DNA of 64,000 nt, from assembly GCF_000348945.1 (NCBI RefSeq), contig NZ_AOCK01000001.1, positions 372,001 through 436,000 of the forward strand. The letters are read 5' to 3'. The position numbers and the translations under genes were made by a program. Below the pieces are notes generated by a model. It ran no database searches. It worked only from the letters and a program-made list of their open reading frames with translations, and was not told where the DNA came from. This DNA is from Paeniglutamicibacter gangotriensis Lz1y. GTDB lineage: Bacteria; Actinomycetota; Actinomycetes; Actinomycetales; Micrococcaceae. Shown in pieces: positions 56,329 through 64,000 of the stretch (position 1 is its first letter; the number at the start of each line of letters is the position of its first letter).

Positions 56329-58251
56329 CTACTGCGAGTCGGAAAGCAGCAGGTCGCCTGCGGCGGAAATATCGAGGACCCAGCCGGCAGGGACCCGGGT
56401 CGTGAAGAACGGTCCCTCCACGATGGCCGGTCCCGCGGCTGTGGCTCCGGGTGCTTGCTCCTCGAGCTGATACACCGGGATCTGGTCCACCAAGTCGGCT
56501 GAGGAACGGACCGAGCGGGTTCCCGCGGCCACCGCCTTGCTCTTTGACTGTTCGTGGTTGCCCGGCAGTGTCGGGTGGGGGAGGGCATAAGTGCACTTCA
56601 GTGAAAGCAGTGCCAACTGGCCGTCAGTTATTTGCGGGGTTGTGGTTTCGTCGAATAGTGATTCCCTGGCCAAGGAGCCATCTGCGTTTTCAATGACAAG
56701 CGTCCAGTCAAGGTCGCATTCATTGATTGTGTGTCCCTCCTGGAACATGTCACGAGCCGCGCGCCCTTCCATCTCCACCCTTGCCTCATCGATCTGTGCG
56801 GCCGATGCCCCGGTGATGTCGATTTCATAGGTTTGTGAGATATCCGAGAAACTGATCCCGAAAGCCGAGAACACCGCGGCGAGACGCGGGATCAGCACGT
56901 GGCGCACTCCCGCGATCCGGGCCGCGAGGCATGCGCTCATCGGACCGCCTCCACCGAACGCGGCAAGCGTCGTCGTGTCCGCGTCCTGGATCGTACCGGA
57001 GAAAGCCGAGGCCATCTGCTCGGCGTAGGTCCGCTCCATGAGGATCAGTGCCTCGTCGAGGCTGATGCCCAGGGGCTCGGCAACGGTCGAGGTGATGACC
57101 GCCCTGGCGCGCTCGGCATCCAGCTTCAGTTCCCCGTTGAGGTAGGTGGCAGGATCGAGCACGCCCAGCAGCAGGTTGACGTCGGTGATGGTTGCCTGGC
57201 GGCCGCCAAACCCGAAGCAGGCCGGCCCGGGTGCCGCGCCGACGCTGTCGGGGCCAACGGTGATCTCGCCGTTCTGCACGGCGATAACAGAACTTCCGCC
57301 GATGCCCTTGGAATGGACGTTGCTCATCTCGTAGGAAATGGGCACGCCCTTGACGCTTCCGCGGCGATCCGTGGAGATCTCCGAGTTCAGTACCGAGCCG
57401 ACGTCCGTGGTGGTCCCACCCACGTCGATCATCAGCACGTGCTTGAGCCCGTAGGCATCTGCCAGTGCCCGGGTTCCCTCTAACCCGCCGCGCGGGCCCG
57501 AGGAATAGGTCTTCAAGGCCACCGACTTGGCCACACGGGAGGACGCCCCGTCGTTGCGGTAGATCAGAAGCGGGTTCTTGACCTTGTAGGAACGCAGCCG
57601 GTGCTCGGCGCTGTACAGGAAACGCTCGACGGTGGGGTGGAGGAAGGAGTTGATGATTCCCGACCAGATCCGGCGGCTGCGCAAGGTGTCGGAGGTGAAA
57701 TCCCAGGAGAAGAGCACCGGCACAGAGCCGAGCAAATGCCGGGGGAAGTTCTTCAGCATCGCACGCTTGTAGAGCTTTTCGCGGTCGAGGTCCACTGCGG
57801 CAACGACCAGGCGTTCGGCGCCGGCCGTGGTGAGGCGGTTGATCTCGGTGACCAGCAGCCGAGCGCGGGAATCCTCGTCGCCGTCCACCGGAAGCAGGCT
57901 CACCCGTTCCCCGATCAGGTCGTCAAAAAGCCTGGATGCCTCGGGATCCTTGCGCAACTCCGCCACGAGATTCGGGTCGTCGGTGATCAGGCCGATGCCA
58001 GGACCTTTTCCCTGGACCAATGCGTTCGTGCCTTGGGTCGAGGAATAGCGGATATGACGTGTGGAGTGGAGCAAGGACGGAAGGTCTTCCTGCCCGTAGA
58101 TGGTGGTCGAGGCCTTGGCCAGGCCATCGAAGAGACACTGGGACAGGTCGGCCGGGGTTGTCAGCGTCTTCGTGAAGGTGAAATCGGTGCCGCTTCCGAC
58201 GACGATGTCGGTCAGGGTGCCACCGTTGTCGATGTTGATCAAACGTTCCAT
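56329..58251 (-). CDS. HyuA-like subunit of acetophenone-type carboxylase (smaller, first gene of operon)
   Basis: 640 residues (about 69 kDa). Phosphate motif INIDNGGTLTDIVVGSG at the N-terminus, LMIDVGGTTTDVGSVLNSE and AFGGGGPMSACLAARIAGV in the middle. A second HyuA-like subunit is what separates five-subunit acetophenone carboxylase (70, 15, about 87, 75 and 34 kDa) from three-subunit acetone carboxylase. ATG 58251 with GGGAG 5 nt upstream; 130 extra open codons upstream cover the repeat-rich promoter and were rejected. Confidence 0.86.
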   Translation of the reverse strand: MERLINIDNGGTLTDIVVGSGTDFTFTKTLTTPADLSQCLFDGLAKASTTIYGQEDLPSLLHSTRHIRYSSTQGTNALVQGKGPGIGLITDDPNLVAELRKDPEASRLFDDLIGERVSLLPVDGDEDSRARLLVTEINRLTTAGAERLVVAAVDLDREKLYKRAMLKNFPRHLLGSVPVLFSWDFTSDTLRSRRIWSGIINSFLHPTVERFLYSAEHRLRSYKVKNPLLIYRNDGASSRVAKSVALKTYSSGPRGGLEGTRALADAYGLKHVLMIDVGGTTTDVGSVLNSEISTDRRGSVKGVPISYEMSNVHSKGIGGSSVIAVQNGEITVGPDSVGAAPGPACFGFGGRQATITDVNLLLGVLDPATYLNGELKLDAERARAVITSTVAEPLGISLDEALILMERTYAEQMASAFSGTIQDADTTTLAAFGGGGPMSACLAARIAGVRHVLIPRLAAVFSAFGISFSDISQTYEIDITGASAAQIDEARVEMEGRAARDMFQEGHTINECDLDWTLVIENADGSLARESLFDETTTPQITDGQLALLSLKCTYALPHPTLPGNHEQSKSKAVAAGTRSVRSSADLVDQIPVYQLEEQAPGATAAGPAIVEGPFFTTRVPAGWVLDISAAGDLLLSDSQ

Positions 58252-58360
58252 GGAATCTCCCAAAGCCTGGCATGTGAGCTGAGTCATATGCGGTTGTGTT
58301 TGATTAGTCTGCACCGCGGGCCCGGGTGGAGCGCTACTACCCGCAGGGGTGGTCCGCCGA

Positions 58361-58424
58361 GGGTGGGTCACGGCTCCGGGTGGGTGGACAGAGCTACCCA
58401 CCCGGGTGGCCATCCCGGGTGGGT
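58361..58424. promoter_or_regulatory. Cluster of GGGTGGGT/ACCCACCC repeats before the carboxylase operon
   Basis: GGGTGGGT at 58361-58368, 58378-58385 and 58417-58424, with inverted ACCCACCC at 58396-58403 followed by GGGTGG. The nearest copy is about 110 bp from the first ATG. Resembles direct/inverted LAL activator sites, and the arms of the hairpin before the LAL gene (50167-50204). Confidence 0.6.
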
Positions 58425-58504
58425 GAGGCAGTGAACGCGTTGCGCCTGACGATTTTTGCGGTGTGTAGGGAATGGTCTTTCTGACGCTTGGGCGTGGTTG
58501 ATCA

Positions 58505-59000
58505 GCCCGGCCTGTGGATGCTGGACCCGGAGTTGTACCGGATGGGCATCGTGGTGGTCGGCTGCTACGACATCGCCTGCCCCTATGTTTCGGTGCTGGC
58601 CGAAGCCACGGGCGCGAGCACGTTCCCGCTGGGCGTGGCATCGGCGGGGCTGACGATTCTGTCGTTCTTGCCGGAGAAGCCGATCGAACGCTACATGGAA
58701 AGCCATGACCTGGCCTCGGGTCATGGCAGCGAGCATGGGCGGGAGCTGTTGATGCAGCGCATAGCAGAGACGCGCGAGCGCGGGTGGGCTGTCAACCCGG
58801 GTCTGATCGTTGAGGGTAGCTGGGGAATGGGAGCGGCGGTCTTCGATACGGCAGGCCAGCCGGCATGGGCGCTGAGCCTCACCGGCATCGAGTCGAGGTT
58901 TGCTCCCGAACGGCGCGATGAGATGGGCCGGTTGCTGATGCATCACGCGCACGAGTTGACCAAGAAGCTGCGCGGGGAGCAAGCGCTGCCCGCCCGATGA
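58505..59000 (+). pseudogene. Truncated copy of the iclR gene at 46486-47268
   Basis: Open frame of 170 codons matching the IclR protein from GLWMLGPEMY onward, about 90% identical at DNA level by eye over its last 350 bp. The whole N-terminal HTH is missing, and about 33 codons between the ALADATGES and FPLGVAS regions are deleted. It cannot bind DNA as IclR. Same orientation as the parent. Confidence 0.85.
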
Positions 59001-59165
59001 CGTCCGGCTGTTGCAATGACGTCGTCACACGGAGTCGAAGCTGCGGTGAGGGGCTTTACCTGTTTTGATGGGGCTCCTGGAGATGGATAAAGCGTTCTTT
59101 TGACGGCAACTCTGCTTTGTCCCGAGGAATGCGTGCTACAGATTTCCCGGGCTGACATCCGCTAA

Positions 59166-59453
59166 TCAATTGCGGTTGAAATGGACCTGCCGATGGAAAA
59201 TCCATGGCCTGGATTCACCGTTCCGACGCCGCAGCCCGCCGCGCAGCCGGAACATCAACCTGCGCGTGCCCCAATTGGCCACGTAAAGGTGGACATCGTA
59301 GTAGCGCTCCATCGGTGTGACCGGTTCTGCGCCAAAATTGCCCCACTGGTACTCGTTTATGAACCCGGTGCCGGTGATCCGGGCCCAGGCGGACGGCGAC
59401 TTGACCTCATCATCCTGCTTGTCACGAGTCGGAGGTCGGTCAGGGGCCAGGAA
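59166..59453 (-). pseudogene. Fragment of a conserved hypothetical gene
   Basis: The minus strand is open without an N-terminal start codon and encodes SAWARITGTGFINEYQWGNFG, PVTPMERYYDVHLYVANWGTRRLMFRLRGG. I recognise this as the N-terminal signature (FVNEY-WG-F, FDAxLYxANWGT) of a widespread conserved hypothetical family of 200 or more residues. Here it breaks off after MFRL and runs into unrelated codons, and a TAA lies directly upstream. Confidence 0.65.
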
Positions 59454-59473
59454 TTAGTCATACTGGTTCTCGC

Positions 59474-59848
59474 TCAACGCGCGTCCCCCTGGCCTACGTT
59501 CCCGAAGGGCTTGGCCACGAAGGCCGAGTCCATGCCCAGGTGGAAGAAGATGTGCCCCTCGACGGTTTCGTCGTCCACCAATGCCGCCCATCCCCGTCCG
59601 CTGGTTTCGCGGCCATCGTCATCACCAGTCCAAGAAAATCCGATGCCGGGTTCTCCGTTCCGTTCAAGCGGGCGGCAGTCCATCCGGCCGCGCACGACGA
59701 TGAAACTGAACTCTCCGTGTCGGTCCTCGGAAATTTCGATAAATCCCGGTTGGACCAGGTCGATGGCATCGGAGTCCCATTCGTCCATCTCGGTGATGCG
59801 CCATCGGCCGGTCAACTGCGAAGCGGACCGCGAAAGATTTTGATTCAT
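59474..59848 (-). CDS. Conserved hypothetical protein
   Basis: 124 residues, acidic, soluble, beginning MNQNLSRSASQLTGRWRITEMDEWDSDAIDLVQPGFIEI, then a beta-rich stretch (GEFSFIVVRGRMDCRP) and GWAALVDDETVEGHIFFHLGMDSAFVAKPF. The GRWRI-EMD-WD pattern occurs in small uncharacterised bacterial proteins with a likely single beta-barrel or calycin-like fold. No function can be given. It follows the gene fragment at 59166-59453 on the same strand. Confidence 0.72.
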   Translation of the reverse strand: MNQNLSRSASQLTGRWRITEMDEWDSDAIDLVQPGFIEISEDRHGEFSFIVVRGRMDCRPLERNGEPGIGFSWTGDDDGRETSGRGWAALVDDETVEGHIFFHLGMDSAFVAKPFGNVGQGDAR

Positions 59849-60359
59849 GCCAACCGGCGTATCGATTATGGCGAGCTGGATGGATACGCAGCCCAGTCGT
59901 GTTTCGGCACGAGAAGCTTGGCCTTCATATCACGAAGAGGAGCATCCCATCCATTGGTGGAGCTTTGCGCTGTTCGGATCGGGGATGGTCGTGATCCGCG
60001 CCGGTGTTGCGGACGAAAAGTTGGCTGCGTACGGGCAACGAATCACGATCCTGATTCGGATGAGAGGTAAATGGATTCGGCTACATCGATCATGGCGCCG
60101 GGCGCCGCTCTCGTACCCTCGCACCTTCGCGATGGTGCGGCGGGAGCCACTTGACGTCCACTGGGCCGGTGCGTCGAAACTGAAATTTACGCCCAAACCA
60201 ACTAGTGGTGGGGACGGATCTGAAGCTGGTCTCAGCAAGGCCGGCGAAAGCTCAAGAACGCCTCAAGTATCTCGCCTTTCAGGGTTCGGGAACCTTGCAG
60301 AAGAGTTGTGTCGACGTTTCACCAAAACGCGACCGCATCTTGAGCCTGCCCCGAGATAG
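59847..60359 (+). CDS. Doubtful ORF, possibly a decayed gene
   Basis: 170 open codons starting at the divergent end of the hypothetical gene. The middle (HPIHWWSFALFGSGMVVIRAGV) looks protein-like, distantly resembling the N-terminus of some GNAT proteins, but the C-terminal half is low-complexity and rich in Ser/Thr/Arg as in non-coding frames, and no ribosome site is seen. I list it only because the region is otherwise empty. Confidence 0.25.
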   Translation: MPTGVSIMASWMDTQPSRVSAREAWPSYHEEEHPIHWWSFALFGSGMVVIRAGVADEKLAAYGQRITILIRMRGKWIRLHRSWRRAPLSYPRTFAMVRREPLDVHWAGASKLKFTPKPTSGGDGSEAGLSKAGESSRTPQVSRLSGFGNLAEELCRRFTKTRPHLEPAPR

Positions 60360-60415
60360 TTGTTTCAGCGCAGGCCGCTGGGGCGATGCGCAACAAAACC
60401 ACAGGGAAACACACC

Positions 60416-60931
60416 ATGAATAAGATGACCAAAGGCGCACTGGCAACCGGCGTAGGCGTAGCACTCTTGCTCGGCGGCGGAGGAACCCTGGCCGTGTGGA
60501 ACACCGCGGCCGAGGCAAACGCAGGCACCATGGCCAATGGCGACCTGAAGATGGAAGCGGGCGCGGGCACCTGGACCAACGCCGCCGGCACCGTCGTGAA
60601 CCTCGCCACCTACCGTGCCGTCCCGGGCGACACGCTGACTTTCCGCCAGCCGGTCACCGTGGAGCTGGACGGTGACTTGATGGTCGCCAACTTGACGGTC
60701 ACCGACAAGCTCGCCTCCACCGCAAGCTACCTCAGCGTCGGAGAAGCCGCCCTCACTGACGCAGCAAACAAACCTGTTATCAAGGAACTGACCAAGGACT
60801 CGGATGGCGCCTACACCGCCGCGGTGACGGTCAAGTTCCTGGAGACCACCGGCGGAACCGTCGGCACCAAGGCAACAAACGACTTGGGCAAGATCGGTTT
60901 CAAGCTTGAGCAGGTCGCGCCGAGCACGTAA
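60416..60931 (+). CDS. TasA-like exported protein with SipW-type signal peptide
   Basis: 171 residues. Basic start, hydrophobic segment GALATGVGVALLLGGGGTLAVWNTAAEA at 6-33: the L-A-x-W-N-T motif directly after the hydrophobic core is the mark of SipW-dependent (alternate-type) signal peptides, as in TasA/CotN-like proteins. The mature part is beta-rich (TVVNLATYRAVPGDTLTFRQPVTVELDGDLMVANLTVTDKL). Probably a fibre or matrix component outside the cell. First of a four-gene operon with the signal peptidase. ATG 60416 after AGGGA. Confidence 0.82.
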   Translation: MNKMTKGALATGVGVALLLGGGGTLAVWNTAAEANAGTMANGDLKMEAGAGTWTNAAGTVVNLATYRAVPGDTLTFRQPVTVELDGDLMVANLTVTDKLASTASYLSVGEAALTDAANKPVIKELTKDSDGAYTAAVTVKFLETTGGTVGTKATNDLGKIGFKLEQVAPST

Positions 60932-60976
60932 CAACACCGCGGGGACGGCCCCGAAAATCCATGACCAGGAGTCCCC

Positions 60977-61510
60977 ATGAAGCGCATGCTCAAAGTGACC
61001 GGGTTGGTCTTGGCCGCCGTGGTCCTGGGGCTGCTGAGCGTCCAAGGCTCCCTGGCCCTGTGGAATACCACAGCCAATTCCAAGGCCCAGAATATGAGTA
61101 CCGCCGATTTCTCGGTATCAGTGAAGTCGGATAGCGGCCCCACCGCGTATCTTGCCGAAGGAACCACCGCCGTGGATCTGGCAAGCCAGAACCCTCTGAA
61201 ACCAGGTGAAAGCAATACCCTGGCCATCCGGGTGGGAAACGCAACCAATGCCAGTAGCGGGACATTCCGGACTCGTCTTGCACCGGGTACCCCGGTGGTC
61301 GGCGGAGCGCTGAAGAACCACCTGACATTGAGCCTCACCAAGGCCCAAGGCAGCGACTGCTCCAAGACCGTGAGCGTGACCAGCATCGACCTGGCCCAGG
61401 ATGAATCTGCATTGTTCTGCCTACAAACCACGCTGGCCCCTGCTGCCCCGGCCACGCTCTCCGGAGCGAAAGGAACCATCAGCTTGCCGCTGAGCGCCAC
61501 ACAGCTCTAA
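60977..61510 (+). CDS. Second TasA-like exported protein with SipW-type signal peptide
   Basis: 177 residues; signal KVTGLVLAAVVLGLLSVQGSLALWNTTANS with the same ALWNT motif, then a beta-rich domain with one cysteine pair (GSDCSKTVS, ALFCLQTT). Weakly related to the preceding protein. 45 bp downstream of it and 38 bp before the signal peptidase gene. AGGAG precedes the ATG. Confidence 0.82.
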   Translation: MKRMLKVTGLVLAAVVLGLLSVQGSLALWNTTANSKAQNMSTADFSVSVKSDSGPTAYLAEGTTAVDLASQNPLKPGESNTLAIRVGNATNASSGTFRTRLAPGTPVVGGALKNHLTLSLTKAQGSDCSKTVSVTSIDLAQDESALFCLQTTLAPAAPATLSGAKGTISLPLSATQL

Positions 61511-61548
61511 GACACCACATCATCTCTTCTTGAAAAGGAACGGCCACC

Positions 61549-62154
61549 ATGGCACGGCACCAAGCACCACGCGCCACCCGTAAGAACGCCTCGGCATGCC
61601 GCCTCGCCGGCCAATTGCTGAGCTTCACCGCGCTTATCATCACGGCATTGGCCGCGATGGTGCTGATCGTTGTTCCGCTGCTGACCGGTTCGCAGACCTA
61701 CTCGGTGCTGACCAGCTCCATGAAGCCGAACTACGCCCCCGGCACCCTCCTGGTGGTCAAACCGGCAAGCTTCAGCGAGCTGAACGTCGGGGACGTCGTC
61801 ACCTATCAGATCGAATCGGGCCGCCCCGAGGTCATCACCCACCGGATTCTCTCCGTGGGCGCCGACCAGGAAGGCAACCGCACGCTGATCACCAAGGGGG
61901 ACAACAACGCGCTGGCCGATGAGAGCCCGGTGTCTGAGGTCCAGGTACGCGGCAAGCTGATGTATGCCGTGCCCTACATTGGATTTGTCGCCAACTGGCT
62001 CGGGAACCAAGACCGGGGCATGTTCAGCCAGCTGGCCGCCGGCGGTTTTATCCTCTACGGCTTTGGCACAATCGCCAACGCCGTCAACACTCGACGCAAG
62101 CGCTCCCAGCAGACAAGAGAAACGGAATCGACCTCGATGGAGCTCGCGGCATGA
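61549..62154 (+). CDS. sipW: Type I signal peptidase, SipW/ER type
   Basis: 201 residues. Membrane helix at about 24-47, catalytic Ser57 in VLTSSMKPNYAPGTLL, and His98 in VITHRIL in place of the bacterial lysine, the Ser/His dyad of ER-type (SipW) signal peptidases; GDVVTYQI and TKGDNNALAD are family boxes. A second membrane helix is near 165-185. It would process the ALWNT-type precursors encoded around it. ATGA overlap with the next gene. Confidence 0.9.
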   Translation: MARHQAPRATRKNASACRLAGQLLSFTALIITALAAMVLIVVPLLTGSQTYSVLTSSMKPNYAPGTLLVVKPASFSELNVGDVVTYQIESGRPEVITHRILSVGADQEGNRTLITKGDNNALADESPVSEVQVRGKLMYAVPYIGFVANWLGNQDRGMFSQLAAGGFILYGFGTIANAVNTRRKRSQQTRETESTSMELAA

Positions 62155-62642
62155 GCACTCCCAGGGCGACGAAATCGATGGCTGGACTGCGCCTGGCAGC
62201 TATCGTCTACGTGGCGGTACTGATGCTTGGCCTGGGTGGAGCAGGCGCGCACGCGTTGTGGAAAATGTCAGGTTCGGCAGTTGGCACCGTGGTCGCTGGA
62301 TCGTGGGCACCGAAGAAGATTGCTGCCACCTCGGTGACGTGTGAACGCAGTGACAGCTGGGACCACGCGAATGTAACCGTGACCTGGCAGGCGGTGGACG
62401 CTGATGCCTACTCGCTCGAATTCACTGGCAACAACGTGGACTTGGCCCGGAAAACAACTACGCTTTCTGAGACTTTCAAAGTCAACAAACCTGGACTACT
62501 CGGCTTCGTCGACTACAAACTGTCCATCACGCCTACGGTGGGAAGCGGCTCGGAAGTCGTTCTTGGAAACCCAACCAATTTCAACGTCACCGTCAAGAAC
62601 GCCACGGGAGTATTTGGCAGCGTGAAATGCTCGGCGCTCTAG
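62151..62642 (+). CDS. Exported protein of the SipW cluster
   Basis: 163 residues; hydrophobic segment LRLAAIVYVAVLMLGLGGAGAHALWKMSG at 13-41 ending in ALWK, a variant of the SipW-type motif, followed by a fibronectin-like beta-sandwich region (ANVTVTWQAVDADAYSLEFTG) and one cysteine pair (TCER, KCSAL). Possibly an anchoring or minor fibre protein, by analogy with TapA. Last gene of the cluster. Confidence 0.8.
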   Translation: MSTPRATKSMAGLRLAAIVYVAVLMLGLGGAGAHALWKMSGSAVGTVVAGSWAPKKIAATSVTCERSDSWDHANVTVTWQAVDADAYSLEFTGNNVDLARKTTTLSETFKVNKPGLLGFVDYKLSITPTVGSGSEVVLGNPTNFNVTVKNATGVFGSVKCSAL

Positions 62643-64000
62643 CAGCTCTCCCTGCGCAGAAGCATCGGCAGCGTGATTTCGCGGCTTCAGTCCGACACCA
62701 CCACCGAGGGATTTAGCCGCTGGTCGCTGTGAATCCGTCCCTCGCCGCCGAGTGTGCGTGGAATCTTCGATAAGCGCCCCGAGGGTCTTGGGTACGTGCT
62801 TAGGACAGAAGAGCTGGGTTGCTGGCACATCCGTGCACGTGAAAATCGTGGCGCTGCCACGTACATCGGCATACAAAACGTGTCACTTCTTGAATACCTA
62901 ATATCTCAGGCGGCTGCCAAAGTGCGGTGTCGGGCCGAGATCACCTGCTGATTGCCGCGGCCCTACACCGTGAGTGTGCGGCCCAGTGGAATTTGGGTGC
63001 AGTTCATTCGGTTGAGGGGTCCCTCAACGGTTCTCTAGAGCATCGGGAAACAACTGAACGACTGCATTTCCCTACGAAGGCCATATGCTTGCCAGCTTCA
63101 TTCCGTGGTGTGTTCTTTTAGCCGTTGGCTCTGTGGCCTTCGTTGTGCTGGCGGTCATGGGAAAGTGTCCTATGGAGGCCACCAAGAAGCCACCGGATCA
63201 GCCCTGCATAATCATGTGGACTGGCCGCAGGCGGTCAGTTCAAACGCACGAAACCCCTGCTGCCAACGAGCGATTTTTCGCCGATGCGCGGCCTTTCCCT
63301 GTCGGCTGGCAGTCCAGCCCTGAAGCGACGCTGCCGGGACGCACTGCTGCACTCGATCTTCCCCGGAGCGGCAACGAATCCCGGCGCTGCCAGCATTCAC
63401 TGTCCCTGCCTTCGGTGACGACGATTCGTCTCCGTGCGCAGGATTCCTTCTCCAGACTCTTGACTGCTCCGCTGCGGCGACGTGGATTCCCTCGGACTGC
63501 CAAGACCTAGCCCGCATATGGCCATGGGCAAGCGATAACCGTAGGCATTGATTCATAGCCACTAACCGGCCCTGGTGACCGTTGTGGCGTCCGCCGCCTG
63601 TACTCGGGCATTCCCGGCCCGCTCCCAATACGGATTGTCGACCGCCCGACTGCGAGGCAAACAAGTACTTCGACCGTTTTCGTGCTGATGTCGGCGTGTT
63701 TCAAAAAACGCCTGGGACCTTGCCTGGGTTTCCTGACACTCAGCGTCGCAGGAGGAGCCCTGCGTCCTTTTCTGGACAGAGTCGCCAAGCCATGGCACCA
63801 CCCCATTGCCCGCCTCACGCCGGAGAAGCTGCCGGGCGATACAACAAATGCTGTCCTTCCAGTTGTGATCGTACTGTGCGGGTCCCCGGGTCAGCCACGT
63901 CTGCTGGAACGGCGGGCATCGGCAGATACAAGGTATGAACCCCGTCTGGGTGGGCTTAGCAGGTTTTTGAGTGCCGACAGTTTCCGTTGCTGGGAAGCCA
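62643..64000. other. 1.36-kb stretch without a supportable gene
   Basis: Short open frames exist (for example 62754-62951, 62927-63121, 63085-63510, 63582-63938), but none shows family motifs, a ribosome site with a good start, or the GC3 pattern of neighbours. An imperfect hairpin CGAGGGATT/AATCC-CCCTCG (62705-62744) may terminate the SipW operon. Confidence 0.55.

Noticed and set aside
58252-58641. Extension of the first HyuA-like gene by 130 codons
   Set aside because: Covers the GGGTGGGT repeats and part of the iclR relic, Pro/Arg/Ser-rich, no homology; the ATG at 58251 has GGGAG at correct spacing.
63085-63510. 141-codon open frame with a hydrophobic N-terminus
   Set aside because: Hydrophobic start looks like a membrane helix, but the rest is Arg/Ser-rich as in non-coding frames, with no ribosome site or family match.

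Overview
The window looks like a chromosomal stretch of a high-GC soil actinobacterium, most likely Arthrobacter or a close Micrococcaceae relative. The basis is strong GC3 bias, frequent GTG/TTG starts, a dimethylglycine oxidase that by eye resembles the Arthrobacter globiformis enzyme closely, PadR-controlled vanAB as in Corynebacterium, and PcaIJF/PcaR-type aromatic genes. No phage, transposase, tRNA, rRNA or CRISPR was seen. The theme is catabolism of methylated, aromatic and ketone carbon sources.

0-12 kb is a vanillate locus. It holds an ABC importer (cut by the left edge), a tetrahydrofolate-dependent LigM-like O-demethylase, a second solute-binding lipoprotein, metF, a VOC protein, a PadR regulator (VanR), the Rieske vanillate demethylase vanAB and an aromatic-acid MFS carrier. 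Four copies of one 22-bp inverted repeat lie in front of ligM-like, the lipoprotein gene, vanR and vanA, so two chemically different demethylases appear to share one repressor. Behind it lie a fused relic of iclR and vanB 3' ends, a DUF3237 gene, a formylglycine-generating enzyme beside a decayed arylsulfatase, and a secreted M14 carboxypeptidase.

15.5-29 kb is glycine betaine degradation: IclR regulator, BCCT transporter, purU, dimethylglycine oxidase, GntR regulator, formaldehyde dehydrogenase, gbcAB and a divergent LysR regulator. A monomeric sarcosine-oxidase-like gene at 33-34 kb could complete the path to glycine.

29-33 kb is the end of the beta-ketoadipate pathway (pcaF, pcaI, pcaJ, pcaR). 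34-37 kb holds a secreted glycerophosphodiesterase with a lamin-tail domain and D-serine dehydratase. 37-42.8 kb is a leucine-type operon (TetR, 3-methylcrotonyl-CoA carboxylase beta and alpha, CitE-type lyase, VOC protein). It is followed by a higBA toxin-antitoxin pair and an acetoacetate module (scoA, scoB, thiolase) with a divergent IclR regulator.

47.3-58.4 kb is the most unusual block: a MalT/LAL-type LuxR regulator and a five-gene operon whose sizes and families resemble acetophenone carboxylase (two HyuA-like, one HyuB-like, a small zinc-ribbon subunit and a fifth unassigned protein). GGGTGGGT/ACCCACCC repeats lie in front of the operon, and a related hairpin precedes the regulator. 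The block is bounded by a complete iclR gene and a truncated direct copy of it.

59-62.6 kb has a gene relic, a small hypothetical gene and a SipW-type secretion cluster (two TasA-like proteins, an ER-type signal peptidase, a third exported protein). The last 1.36 kb has no gene I can support.
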